Source of the DNA: Anoplopoma fimbria
Taxonomy: Eukaryota; Chordata; Actinopteri; Perciformes; Anoplopomatidae
Direction of reading: 5' to 3'
Assembly: GCF_027596085.1 (NCBI RefSeq)
Contig: NC_072451.1
Coordinates: 13,006,618-13,070,617 of the forward strand
Length of the DNA stretch: 64,000 nt
The translations under genes were made by a program, and so were the position numbers. Below the pieces are notes generated by a model. The model saw nothing but the letters and a program-made list of their open reading frames with translations, was not told where the DNA came from and searched no databases. Shown here one piece after another: positions 10,719 to 22,600 of this stretch (the first letter of the stretch is position 1; each line of letters opens with the position of its first letter).

Positions 10719-13657
10719 GCGCTATCAAAAAGGAAGGTCTTAAGCCTGCTCTTGAAAGTGGTGAGTGTGTCTGCCCCCCGGACTGAAACTGGAACCTGGT
10801 TCCACAGAAGAGGAGCCTGATAACTGAAGGCTCTGGCTCCCATCCTACTTTTATATTATGATTGAGCGCAGCTCTCTAGTTGGGTAATATGGAACTATAA
10901 GTTCCTTAAGATAAGACGGTGCCTGGCCAGTTAGAGCTTTGTAGGTAAGTAAAAGAATTTTAAATTCTATTCTTGATTTAACATGGAGCCAGTGCAGAGA
11001 AGCTAATACTGGAGTAATATGATCTCTTTTCTTAGTTTTTGTTAGAACACGTGCTGCAGCATTCTGGATCAACTGTAAAGATCTAAGAGACCTATTAGAA
11101 CAGCCTGATAATAAGGAGTTACAGTAATCTAGTCTAGAGGTAACAAATGCATGAACTAGTTTTTCTGCATCGCTTTGAGACAGGATTTGCCTGATTTTCG
11201 CAATGTTACGTAAATGAAAAAAGGCTGTCCTTGAGATCTGTTTTATATAAGAGTTAAAAGACAGATCCTGGTCAAAGATAACTCCAAGGTTCTTAACGGT
11301 AGTGCTGGATGCTAGAGCAATGCCATCTAGAGAAACTATATCGTTAGATAATTGATTTCGAAGGTGATCTGGGCCTAGTAGGATAACTTCTGTTTTTTCA
11401 GAGTTTAACATTAAAAAGTTACAGGTCATCCAGGTTTTTATGTCCGTAAGACATGCTTGAAGTTTAGAGAACTGGTTAGTTTCGTCTGGCTTAATTGATA
11501 GATATAACTGGGTATCATCTGCATAACAATGAAAGTTTACTGAGTGTTTTCTGATAATATTCCCCAAGGGAAGCATATATAAGGTAAATAAAATAGGTCC
11601 AAGAACAGACCCCTGTGGAACTCCGTGACTAACCCTGGTTTTCATCGAGCTTTCATTGTTTACATATACAAACTGAGATCGGTCTGATAAATATGACTTA
11701 AACCAGCTAAGTGCGGTTCCTTTAATGCCTATAAAATGCTCCAATCTCTGTAATAGGATTTGGTGATCAATGGTATCAAATGCAGCACTAAGGTCTAGCA
11801 ATACAAGTACAGAGACAAGTCCTTTGTCTGAAGCTATTAGAAGGTCATTGGTAATTTTCACCAGTGCCGTCTCTGTGCTATGATTCACTCTAAATCCTGA
11901 CTGAAAATCCTCAAATAAACTATTGTAATGCATAAAGTCACAGAGCTGATTTGCTACTGCTTTCTCAAGGATCTTAGAGAGGAACGGAAGGTTAGATATA
12001 GGTCTATAGTTAGCCAACACCTCTGGATCAAGAGTAGGTTTCTTAAGAAGAGGTTTAATTACAGCTAGTTTGAAGGCCTGTGGTACATGGCCCGTTAGTA
12101 AAGACAGATTGATCATTTCTAATAAAGAATTGCTAATTGAAGGTAAAACTTCCTTAAGCAGCCTAGTCGGAATCGGGTCTAAGAGACAGGTGGAAGGTTT
12201 AGACTTAGAAATAGTTAAAGTCAATTGTTGAAGGTCGATGGGAGAAAAGCCATCTAAATATATTTCAGGTTCTACAGCTATGGATCGATCGGTACTGGTT
12301 GAGGGCAGTAGATTATAAATTGTTTCTCTAATAGTTAGAATCTTATCATTAAAGAAGTTCATGAAGTCACTACTACTGAGGTTTATAGGAATACACGGCT
12401 CAACAGAGCTGTGACTCTCTGTCAGCCTGGCTACAGTGCTGAAGAGAACCCTGAGGTTGTTCTTATTTTTCTCTATTAATGCTGAATAATAGGCTGCTCT
12501 AGCATTACGGAGTGCCTTCTTATATATTTTAAGACTGTCTCGCCAGACTAACCACGCTTCATCCACATTGGTGGAACGCCATATCCTTTCAAGTTTTCGC
12601 GATATTTGCTTTAAATCGCGGGTTTGAGGATTATACCATGGAGCAATCCTCCTTTCTTTTATTAGCTTCTTTTTTAGAGGAGCTATAGTCTAGTGTCATT
12701 CGCAGTGAGCATGCAGCACTATCAACAAGATGGTCAATCTGAGACGGACTAAAGCTAGCGTAGGAGTCCTCTGTTATATTGAGCAATGGTACTGAATAAA
12801 ACCCTGAAGAAATCGCTTCTTTAAACTTTTGCCTAATGGCGTACACTCTGGTAGAAAAAATTCAAAGGTTATTAGATAATGGTCCGATAAAAGAGAGTTC
12901 TGTTGAGAGACAATTACATTTTCTATTTCAATACCATATACCAGAACAAGGTCGAGGGTATGGTTAAAACAGTGAGTCGGTTTATGTACACACTGACAGA
13001 AGCCAATATAATCTAATAATGAACTAAACGCAGTACTAAGGCTATCATTATACACATCCACATGAATATTAAAATCCCCTACAATAATAACTTTATCTGT
13101 CTTAAGGACTAAACTAGATAAAAACTCTGAGAATTCAGAATACGCACCTGGAGCACGATACACTATAACAAATAAAATTGACTTTAATGCTTTCCCGCTC
13201 GGGTTTGAAAGACTAAGAACAAGGCTTTCAAATGAGTTGTAATTTAATTTTTAGTAAATAGGTTTATTAATAGGCTTGAGTCAAAGATAGCTGCTACTCC
13301 ACCTCCTCGGCCTGTGCCTCGAGGAATATGAGTATTAATATAACTTGGAGGAGTTGATTCATTAAGGCTAACGTACTCTTCATGACACAGCCAGGTTTCA
13401 GTAAGACAAAATAAATCAATATGATTATCTGATATTAAATCATTTACAAGTACACCCTTAGATGACAGAGATCTAATATTTAAGAGTCCACATTTAATTG
13501 TCCTGTTTTGATGCACTGTTGCATTGGTTGCCTTAACTTTTATTAAGTTATTTTGTATAACTCCTCTTCTGTTGACTTTAAATAATTGAAGTGGCCGTGG
13601 GGCAGACACAGTCTCTATAGGGTTTTGGATGGGTAACTGGGTGGGTAACTGCTCCAA
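10719..13657 (-). pseudogene. L2-type LINE ORF2 (endonuclease-reverse transcriptase), lightly frameshifted
   Basis: The product would nick DNA and prime reverse transcription at the target. Endonuclease: [29 protein letters not shown] near 13290, GDFNIHVDV near 13070, and SDHYLITFEF near 12880. [46 protein letters not shown] (motif A), [23 protein letters not shown] (motif C), and a C-terminal [10 protein letters not shown]...QNAAARVLT region. The stretch 12566-10851 is a 571-codon open frame. Frame breaks are seen near 13250, 12845, 12690 (an apparent 2-bp loss) and 10860; past the last, RMGARAFSYQAPLLWNQ runs to a TAG at 10719. Few lesions suggest recent loss of activity. Confidence 0.88.
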
Positions 13658-13720
13658 AGGAAGCGCAGAGAAGTGTGAAAGACTGCGACTTTGCTTCTGC
13701 TTCCTGGTCTGAACTCTGGG

Positions 13721-14605
13721 TCATGGATTAGGTCCACTAATAAACTGGGTCAGATTTCTAGAGATGAGATCCGCTCCATCCAAAGTAGGATGGATGCCGT
13801 CTCTCCTAATCAGACCAGGTTTTCCCCAGAAAGTATGCCAATTGTCTACGAAGCCCACATTGTTTGCAGGACACCACCTCGACAACCAGCGGCGGAATGA
13901 TGACATGCGGCTATACATCTCATCATTGACCAGATTAGGGAGAGGGCCAGAGAATACTACGGAGTCCGACATCGTCTTTGCGTACGAACACACCGATTCC
14001 ACGTTCAATTTAGTGACCTCCGAGCGACGTAATCGGGTGTCATTACCGCCGACGTGAATAACAATCGTACTGTATTTACGTTTAGCCTTAGCCAGCAGTT
14101 TCAAATGGGATTCTATGTCGCCAGCTCTGGCCCCGGGGATGCAGTTAACTATGGCCCCTGTCTTCGCTAACTTCACGTTTCTCAGAATGGAGCTGCCGAT
14201 CACCAGAGTTGGTTTCTCAGCGGGTGTGTCGCTGAGCGGGGAAAACCGGTTAGAAACGTGAAGCGGTTGGTGGTGACCCGTGTGCTTCGACATGGAACTA
14301 TGCTTCCTCCGGACAGTCACCCAGCCTCCCGGCTGCTCGGGGGTTGCCGGGGGACGGCTAGCAGGAGCTACGTCTGGTTGGCCCGCACCGACTACGGGGG
14401 TGGGCTGGCTAACTGCAGTAGCTAACGACTGAGCTTCAATGGTGCGGAACCGGGCCTCTAACTCACTGAGCCTCGCCTCCAACCTAACAAACAAACTACA
14501 TTTGTTACATGTACCCTTATCAGTAAAGGAGGCAGAGGCATGGCTAAACATGAGACACACTGAGCAGGAGGGAGCAGGAGAGAGGGAAGGAGAGAGGAGC
14601 GCCAT
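13721..14605 (-). CDS. L2-type LINE ORF1 protein with SGNH/GDSL-like esterase domain
   Basis: A 294-codon uninterrupted frame. Residues 12-40 hold a Cys motif (CSVC, then CNKC), followed by a short heptad-like stretch ([17 protein letters not shown], about 43-60), a proline-rich linker, and an SGNH hydrolase-like domain from about residue 130. Its blocks are [10 protein letters not shown] (nucleophile Ser), a Gly in [17 protein letters not shown] (block III Asn) and DGIHPT (catalytic Asp/His block). ORF1p of CR1/L2-clade LINEs is known to carry such an esterase; the role in retrotransposition is unclear. All four blocks look intact, so this protein could still be functional if expressed. Its stop is about 60 bp before the first clear ORF2 residues. 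Confidence 0.85.
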   Translation of the reverse strand: MALLSPSLSPAPSCSVCLMFSHASASFTDKGTCNKCSLFVRLEARLSELEARFRTIEAQSLATAVSQPTPVVGAGQPDVAPASRPPATPEQPGGWVTVRRKHSSMSKHTGHHQPLHVSNRFSPLSDTPAEKPTLVIGSSILRNVKLAKTGAIVNCIPGARAGDIESHLKLLAKAKRKYSTIVIHVGGNDTRLRRSEVTKLNVESVCSYAKTMSDSVVFSGPLPNLVNDEMYSRMSSFRRWLSRWCPANNVGFVDNWHTFWGKPGLIRRDGIHPTLDGADLISRNLTQFISGPNP

Positions 14606-15659
14606 CGCTAGCTGCTAAGCTAAATGAGGCTAGCTAGCGTTAGCAGAACTGAACAACGTGTAAACTGTTGGTTTAAGCGAAAAAGTCGCTGAATTAAGAT
14701 TGTGTGCAAGTGATTTAAATGTAAAACAGGTGATTAGCCGCTATAATAAGGAATGTCACACAATTCACTAGTTTTCGCTGGAGCTGCGAAAATTACGCTA
14801 TCAACTACGCTGAGAACCGGAAGTGAGGCAACACGCTTACCGCAGTACGTCAGCACAGGTTCATCCTTCCTTCAATTATATGAAGTTTGCCAGTGCCGTA
14901 TGCTGAAAAACAGCCCCACACCATGATGTTCCCACCTCCAAACTTCACTGTTGGTATGGTGTTTTTGGGGTGATGTGCAGTGCCATTTGACCTCCAAACA
15001 TGGTCAGTATTCTGGCATCCAAAGAGTTCAATTTTGGTCTCATCTGACCAGACTATATTCTCCCAGTATTTCACAGGCTTGTCTAAATGTTGTGCAGCAA
15101 ACTTTAAACAAGCTTCAACATGCTTTTTCTTCAGCAATGGAGTCTTGCGTGGTGAGCGTGCATACAGGCCACGGCAGTTGAGTGCATTACTTATTGTTTT
15201 CTTTGAAACAATTGTACCTGCTAATTCCAGGTCTTTCTGAAGCTCTCCACAAGTGGTCCTTGGCTCTTCTGATAATTATTTTCACTCCTCTGTCAGAAAT
15301 CTTGCGAGGAGCACCTGGTCGTGGCCGGTTTATGGTGAATGATGTTCTTTCCATTTCCGGATTATAGCCCCAACAGTGCTCACCGGAACATTCAGAAGTT
15401 CTTGAGAGAGCTCTTTGCTTTTACCCATCATGAGATGTTTCTTGTGTGACACCTTGGTAATGAGACACCTTTTTATAGGCCATCAGTTGGGACTGAACCA
15501 GCTGATATTAATTTGCACTGACAAGGGGCAGGATTGCTTTCTAATTACTAATAGATTTCAACTGGTGTCTTGGCTTTCCATGACTTTTTGCACCTCCCTT
15601 TCTTCATGTGTTCAATACTTTTTCCCTGTGTCATTCCATTTTATTACACATAACTTAAT

Positions 15660-15722
15660 TTCTGAACTTATTTGTTTGGTTTTCTTTGTGTATATCTATA
15701 TATATATACAAAGAAAACCAAA

Positions 15723-15777
<55 letters not shown>

Positions 15778-15939
15778 CATATATGTATTAGTTGCTACTT
15801 ACTGTATATAGTTATGCACTTATTGAATTTGTATTTGTTTACTGCACTTATATTATACTTACTATATCGGATTAGTCTGTTGCATTATTATATAATACTA
15901 TACTTTTGCCCTGGCTTATATATGCTTGTTTAAGTAAAA

Positions 15940-15997
<58 letters not shown>

Positions 15998-16082
15998 TAT
16001 ATATATCTGGTGACTATGAATACCTATGTTGAATACACTTCCTGTAAGTCGCTTTGGATAAAAGCGTCTGCTAAATGACTGT

Positions 16083-16179
<97 letters not shown>

Positions 16180-16208
16180 TACACATATATATATATATAT
16201 ACATATAT

Positions 16209-16261
<53 letters not shown>

Positions 16262-16300
16262 TATGTATATATGTATATATATATTGGTTACACATGTAAC
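15660..16300. repeat. Compound AT/TATATA microsatellite tract
   Basis: Long (AT)n runs at 15725-15780, 15940-16010 and 16085-16280, with AC/AT interruptions. At 15681-15728 a fold-back pairs TTGTTTGGTTTTCTTTGT with its reverse complement at the broken end of the Tc1. Long open frames of alternating Tyr and Ile here are artefacts of the repeat. Confidence 0.95.
16020..16086 (+). repeat. Conserved 3'-tail module of a fish LINE/SINE
   Basis: The stretch GTAAGTCGCTTTGGATAAAA followed by GCGTCTGCTAAATGACTGTAAT is a widespread fish retroposon tail remembered from many teleost genomes. It is embedded in the AT microsatellite without an obvious body. Confidence 0.6.
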
Positions 16301-16484
16301 AGGGTGCCACTATTGTAAATAAATATGGTTTTCCAGACAAAGTTTTTCGTGTCTGCCTCCTAACACTTTCTTCACATGCACATACATACGTATGCACACA
16401 CGCACAAACACACATATACATACATACATACACATAGGAACAAAATGCCATTTACTGTGTTGTCTCATATCTCTCTCTGGCCAG

Positions 16485-16642
16485 GTCTGTCTCGGAGTCC
16501 CCACCCCTCGTCATCTATTCATTTCTCACCCTCGTCCTATTTCCCCCATGGAGCGATCCGCTATCCTCCTCACCTAGCCCAGGACCCCCTCAAAGATCTG
16601 GTCTCATTGGCCTGCGACCCTGCCAATCAAACCCCAAGCTCA
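16485..16642 (+). CDS. NFI exon: [21 protein letters not shown] block
   Basis: Acceptor TCTCTCTGGCCAG ends at 16484 and donor GTGAGT starts at 16643. The exon is 158 bp: two bases complete a codon, followed by 52 codons ([10 protein letters not shown]...NQTPSS), ending in phase 0. The serine/proline-rich [20 protein letters not shown] part and the invariant [13 protein letters not shown] identify it as NFI. Confidence 0.92.
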
Positions 16643-19600
16643 GTGAGTACAACCAGTCAAAGAATATGTGACAGAGCTACTACTTTAGCTGAATAATAGC
16701 TAGTGTTTTACAATGCATATAATTGTCTTTGCGGACAGATTCTTCTGCTCTAGTTATATATGTAAACCAATACCAGCCGGTTGCAGTGCCGTAAGTATAA
16801 TACCAGCAACACTTTAGAACTGCTGTGGTGGACACCAATGTCTGCCATCTACTGATTTTTTGACAGACAATGCAATGCCACAAAAAAGAAAATGATTCAT
16901 GTAGGTTGACTAAAATATGTTGATGATATTGAACTTGAATTAGTTTGTTTACTGGTAGAACAGTTTGGAGGGATTTTACCTGGGAAATGACGCAATAAAA
17001 CTAGCTCGTATCATGTGCCTGGCAAAACCTGATGTTTGCCAGAAATATAAAGATATAAGAAATTAATTAGCAACATTTTTAAAAGCTGATTTTAATTCAA
17101 TTTAATTCAAATTTCACTATCTGGATTGAGGATAGTCTGAAAGTCAGTGTGGCACCATAATTAATATTTCTAATATTTTATTTTAGCTTAACAAGTTAAA
17201 TGTAAAAGCTAAACAAACAGACATGCACACACATCAAGAAATCGAGTCAGAATAAAATGGTGAGCGAAAGAGAAAATAAATTTTAGCTTACATACAAACT
17301 ATTACATTTGCAGCACCTAAAGCTTGTTTTGTTTCCACTGCTGCTGCCAAACCTTTTCATTTCCTTTAGGATTTGCAGGTTGGTATTTATAGAACTAGTC
17401 AGACCAAGTCCAAACAGCTACCCCTTGTGGAGAATGTGAAGACTGGAGTTTGTGACAAGTAAGCTCCATAGGGTTCAATAGAACTTCATAAACAACCACT
17501 TAGTGTTAATGTGAATCAGTAGCACCTACTGTTTTCTACAATCGGACATGCACAGTGCCACTCCCTGTTAAGTCTTGTTCACACAGCGGTAATCTTTGTT
17601 TACGTTTACGTGAGGTGAGTTGCAAGCGCATTGCAACATATGTGAAATATGACTTTATTTCTGTTTCATTGTCTGATTTTTCCAGCTGAATGGCAACAAT
17701 CAAGGGAAAGTGCCCAGTCACTACATATCCTCTCAGATGTTGGCCCCCCTGGACCTGCACCCTCCCTTGCTCCTCCTCCATCCTCCTTACCCAGGCCGAC
17801 TCTGCCTGCAGAGTCAAAGGCCACTAGCACCTCCTCTGATGGGGGAGCAAACTCCCCCACATCACCCAGTAAGTGGTCAAAACTAACTTCTATTGTCAGT
17901 GTTGATGACACATGATGTATACGTATATTTAAAACCTTCCAACACAATATATTATCATTAATAGCCAAATATATAACAGGTTGAGATCAAAGTGCAGAAG
18001 AAAGATAACAAAAAGGGTTTACTGGTGTTAAGGATCCTGGGGGGTATTCCAGACTGACTCCTCACTAACTGTCCGCAAACCCTCAACCCCATGACTGAGC
18101 TATGCAGGAATAACGTTGTTGATTACCCTGATCTTTGTTATTGTTTTCGTTAGAATAATAATAATTATAACTGATTATTATTAGTGGTATTATTAGTAGT
18201 AGTAGCAGTAGATGCAGTAGTAATGTCAACAAATCCCATGAAAAGAGCCAACCGAACAGTGATTTGATCCTATTAGCTAATATTGTCTGTGTATCTAGTT
18301 CATGCCATAGAACATATAATAAACACATGAAAGGGCCACTTGTGACATGTTCCCACATTATGATGGCCAAAGCAAGTGTTAATTTGTTCCTCTCAGCTCA
18401 TCATAAGACATGAATGCAAACACAGCACTACTTTCTGTTGTAATGACAGAGTGACTATGCACAAATATAAACTGCAGTTGTGGAGTGTTTCAAAATATAG
18501 TACGCCCTTGGATTATCACAGTCACCAATTTGGTGATGAACCTTTTAACGAAAGCTTTACTATCCGTACTGTAAGGGACATGTATCATATGGAGTTCACC
18601 AAGTTTAAATAAATAAATGACGCTGACACTTATTTATTATTCTTTACTGTATGATAACTTATTTAGTATACCTGTTTTGAAACTTTTTTTTTTTATACCT
18701 ATATATCTTTTTTGCACTATCCACTCTGCTGCTTTAATCCGGCAAATTTCCCCGCTGCAGGACTAATAAAGGATTATCTTATTTTATCTCTCTTATTCAG
18801 AGAGAGAGACAGAGAGGGGGAGGGAGCGAGAGAGAGACTTTTTTCAGATTGTAGAAAACCTCTACTTTCTTATAAAGAGAGACAATCGTAATCTCAACAA
18901 GACAGTTCCCAGAGTAAACAGGGATAAAATAATTAGGTAGGTTGCCCTTCAACAACAGAACTGACATTTTTAGCAAAACACCACTGAGATACAATATATA
19001 AAAGCAGTTTTCAGACCAACTCTTTTGAAAACAAAGTTTTCAAAGTTTCAAACAACACTTCAAGTCTCATATAGTCCAGGAAACAGTGAAAGTTTCTGGT
19101 TCCTGACAAAAACGACATTTGTTGGACACAGTAGGACTGATCTTTGCAACAAAGAGGTTGACAGCCAGCCCCCTGCAGGATTGTCCAAAGGTGCTTTATA
19201 AAACAGCCTCCAAACTAGTTTATTCTCTCTCTCCAAACTGTGTCTGTTCTCCCACTCACCTCGCTCTTGTTCAAATGTTGGACACAGTACTTGTACAGAG
19301 CTTTCCCATTCAACATGTACAGGTCTGCAGCTGCAACAGTTATAAAGCCGGTAATGGGCCGTCAGTCCGGTCTACTTTAAGACCCATTTCATGGAAAGGA
19401 TCCCCTTTATAAGGAGTCTCTGCTCCTGGGATGTACTCCTGCAGTATTCGCAGGTCCTCAGTCATCAGCCTGTTAGTCCATGTCTTTAATATGTCTGTGG
19501 TGTGACGACTTGATCTTAGACCAAGTAGAGAGATCACTGCCTCTGTGTTACCAAGTCCTGGACCTGCAGCATTCACTATGGGCCTCAGCTTTACTGCCCC

Positions 19601-22600
19601 AGCTGAACACAAATGCTGGGTGACACAAGGTCTAATGCTGTCCGGAACATCCATCAGGGTCCCTTGAATTAAAGACTCCTCCCGGATCCAAAACAGTGAA
19701 GCTGCAGTGTCCAGTTCGTTCCATTTAAAAATAATACATTCTCTTAAAATTCCCCTTGTCTTTATTCTACCTTTACTGTGCCTGTGCTGTCCCCTTATCT
19801 TTATTCTGACTCGACTGTGTATCTGCTGTCCTCCCTCTTTCTTCCTGACTCTACTGTATATCTGCTGTCCCCTCACCTTTATTCTGACTCTTATGTCTCT
19901 CTGCTGTCCCCTCACCCTTTTCTGTCTCTACTGTGTCTCTGCTATCCCCTCACCTTTTTCTGTCTCTACTGTGTCTCTTCTGTCCCCTCACCTTTATTCT
20001 GACTCTACTGTGTCTCTTCTGCCCCCTCACCTTTATTCTAACTCTACTGTGTCTCTTCTGTCACCTTGTCTTTATTCTGACTCTACTGTGTATGTGCTGT
20101 CCCTTTGTCTTTATTGAATCTGCTGTGTCTTTGCTGTCCGCTTGTCTTTATTCTACCTTTACTGTGTCTGTGTTGTCCCCTTATCTTTATTCTGACTCTA
20201 CTGTATATCTGCTGTCCCCTCACCTTTATTCTGACTCTAATGTCTCTCTGCTGTCCCCTCATCTTTATTCTGACTCTACCGTGTCTCTGTAGTCCCCTGA
20301 CAATGTCTATTCTGACACTACTCTGTCTCTGCTGTCCCCTTGTCTTTATACTGACTATGCTGAGTCTCTGCTGTTTCCTCACCATGTTCATTCTGAGGAC
20401 ACACTCAGAATACATGTCTCTTTTTGCCGCTGCAGTGAGAGGAGACACTGAAACGAACGGATCATAATCAACAACGCCAGACTCAATCACTTTGTTTACT
20501 TTGTCTACCTTAACAACAAAGATTACCACAGCGCTGTTTATTTTATCAGCGGACTCAACGCTCAGATCAACTGGACAAACATCTAAGCAAGGTCATCTAC
20601 ATGACCATATCTATTTCAGTATAACTGCTTTCAAACAAAAAAGCAGTTGTCACAAACTGTCAGTAAGAATCCCCCATGCTGATGGACACATTGGAGCAGC
20701 TACTGAACAGCAGAAAATTAAGACAGAAAGTAGAAACATTTCATGCTACACATAGACATCCAGGACACATGAATGACTTTGAAAATTCAGTATCCTGAAG
20801 AAGTCCTGAAAGTCCTGAGTGACAAGCCAGATACATTACTAACAGACTCTACTCAAAGGAACAACTGTAAGGTTAAATGCAGCTTGCTGTTCTTCACTCA
20901 CCGCCCTTATAACCTGCAATCTGGCAAAATATATGACTCATTTGCTCAGACATAGAAGAATGCACATCACCTCTGCAACAACGGGACAGTTATGATTCAA
21001 GGATCAGAAACCAGGATCAGTTTCCAGACATTGAAGTCTGTATTGACATTTATAATTAAAGCATGTTCTCGTCAGGAAGAGCTACAGGTTTGCCGTCGCC
21101 AGCAACTTGCCTCCGATACCTTCCATTGAATCAACACGCAAACTTTCCTGAAGTCCGAGAGTGCTAAGGGAGGGACTCTCAACATTGGAGCAAGAATTCA
21201 TAGCCTTCAGAGAGAACACAATGAACAGTGTTTACCAGACATCTGATGACACGATCAATCGGTAGAAGAGTGACACTGCCTGGAACCCCCTCCTCTCCTA
21301 ATCTCCTAATAACCAACACCTTCTCAAAAACCCTCACAGCAACAGAAAAGTTATGTTTCTGTGTGATTCCAATGGGAAACACATTAATATAAAACGCCGC
21401 TTCCCAGAACATCCAAAAAGATCCTGAGCCGCACTGCTTAAAATGCTATGGAGAACCTGTCCAATACAAACCTCAATTTTAAGGATGTTAAACATGTTCT
21501 AATTGACCATTGGCTAAGCCCCTTTCCCCGCTGTTACTCCATCAAGCTCTCTTTCGATCTACCTTTCCATGGAGCCCACACTGTCACAAACTGCACTCCC
21601 TGAAGAAATATTTGCCTATGTTTTGACAAAACGAAAAAGTGATTTTAGGGAACAGACGGAAGGGTCAACAACATTTGTTTGATGGATTTATACAGGATGA
21701 AAACAGGTTAAAAAGATAAAGATAGAAGCTAAAGTGTAAAAGTGAACCCCCACATCACCTGACTGTCGGGACAGAAGACAATGAAATTAAGAAACAACAA
21801 CGTCCCTCTAAACCAGCCTGGTAATGAAGAAGATGTGAAACTATTGCATGAGAGAAGCACAGTGGAATAGTTGTCGGGCGCTGGCCAGAGCTGACTGACA
21901 CTAAACTATGATTGGCCAGTCTACGTTCGCGGGGCCGGACTTAGCGAAGGGTCAATTTTTTTATAATTTTGCATTTTTGGTTTGTTTCCTGCTCCCACTG
22001 ACTTTTTGCTTGACTACCCTGTCAATATGAAAGAAAGACAACTCAAAACACCAAAAAAACATTGTTTTTTTTCAGAAATCATAACCCATCATGACTGGCA
22101 AAGATAATTGTTCTTCCAGCTCATTCACTATGCCTTTGGAGGAAAATATGAGACTTAATCAAATCCAAATACTGACAATTAATGCTGTATAGCTAATGGA
22201 ACAAAAGGACCTCCACAAAAATATTATATCTTGATATTCAAGAAAAGGCCAGGTCAAAGAAATCCATACACAGTTTCACTACAGGAGGAAAGGAATCTCA
22301 TTTCAAGGTTCAAGTACTAGGGCATAATCATCGGTGCATCTGGGAGGTATGGCAAAGAAATACATTCCCTCACAGATAAGGCACACAGGACCTACTGTAG
22401 CATCACAAAATATAGTCAATCACCCATTTTAAATCTGGCTAAAACCAGTCAGTATAGTAATTCATCCCATCCTCATGTGAAAGTGAATACATCATGGAAC
22501 TAACCCCAATTGAAAAACAACTTAACATAACAAACTTAACCTACAGTTATTTAAGGAAATCATCAAGGTCCACAGAACAGCCCAAACCACAGATGTAGAG

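Larger units (their letters stand above)
9718..14858 (-). mobile_element. Near full-length L2/CR1-clade LINE inserted in the Tc1
   Basis: About 5.1 kb on the - strand: 5' region (14858-14606), ORF1 with esterase domain, ORF2 with endonuclease and RT, a 1-kb 3' UTR and a GAATTGAATT-type tandem tail at 9718-9740. The target duplication GTTCAT occurs at 9712-9717 and 14859-14864, and joining the flanks restores the Tc1 transposase frame. Fragments of the same 3' UTR occur at 24190-24918 and 48840-50775. Maui/L2-type elements end in short tandem tails, which fits. Confidence 0.9.
9331..15428 (-). pseudogene. Tc1-like transposase pseudogene, interrupted by a 5.1-kb LINE
   Basis: Starting at ATG 15428 (MGKSKELSQEL), the paired HTH region carries an internal deletion, then SDRGVK and KTISNAL-type blocks, and [12 protein letters not shown] (first catalytic D) near 15050. 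[13 protein letters not shown] follows, then IIEGRMN at 14865, where the LINE interrupts. The rest resumes at 9710 with RNGKIYRDIL-like sequence, [11 protein letters not shown] (second D) near 9620 and [11 protein letters not shown] (E) near 9530, ending GFCSKY at 9331. A TGA in the segment before FQQDND adds further damage. The family matches the element at 62107-63225. Confidence 0.85.
9117..15700 (-). mobile_element. Tc1-like DNA transposon split by an L2 LINE; right end lost
   Basis: The left end CAGCGGGTAAAATAAG follows TA at 9115-9116, exactly as in the related copy at 62107. Transposase sequence on the - strand is divided by the LINE at 9718-14858: C-terminal part at 9331-9710, N-terminal and central part at 14865-15428. 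The right terminal repeat is not complete; sequence homologous to the other copy stops near 15700, in an AT-rich fold-back. The Tc1 is older than the LINE it hosts. Confidence 0.85.

Noticed and set aside
15415..16451. Several open frames of 60-170 codons rich in Tyr-Ile repeats on both strands
   Set aside because: They are read-through of (AT)n microsatellites and Tc1 scraps; no domain or start context supports a protein.
17649..17915. The 88-codon frame read as an independent gene
   Set aside because: Its useful part is the NFI exon in the shifted frame; the first and last codons are intronic.
19707..20529. Frames of 13-residue repeats on both strands, one with hydrophobic LLCLCCPL units
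   Set aside because: Product of the 39-bp minisatellite; the hydrophobicity is a by-product of CT-rich DNA and not evidence of a membrane protein.
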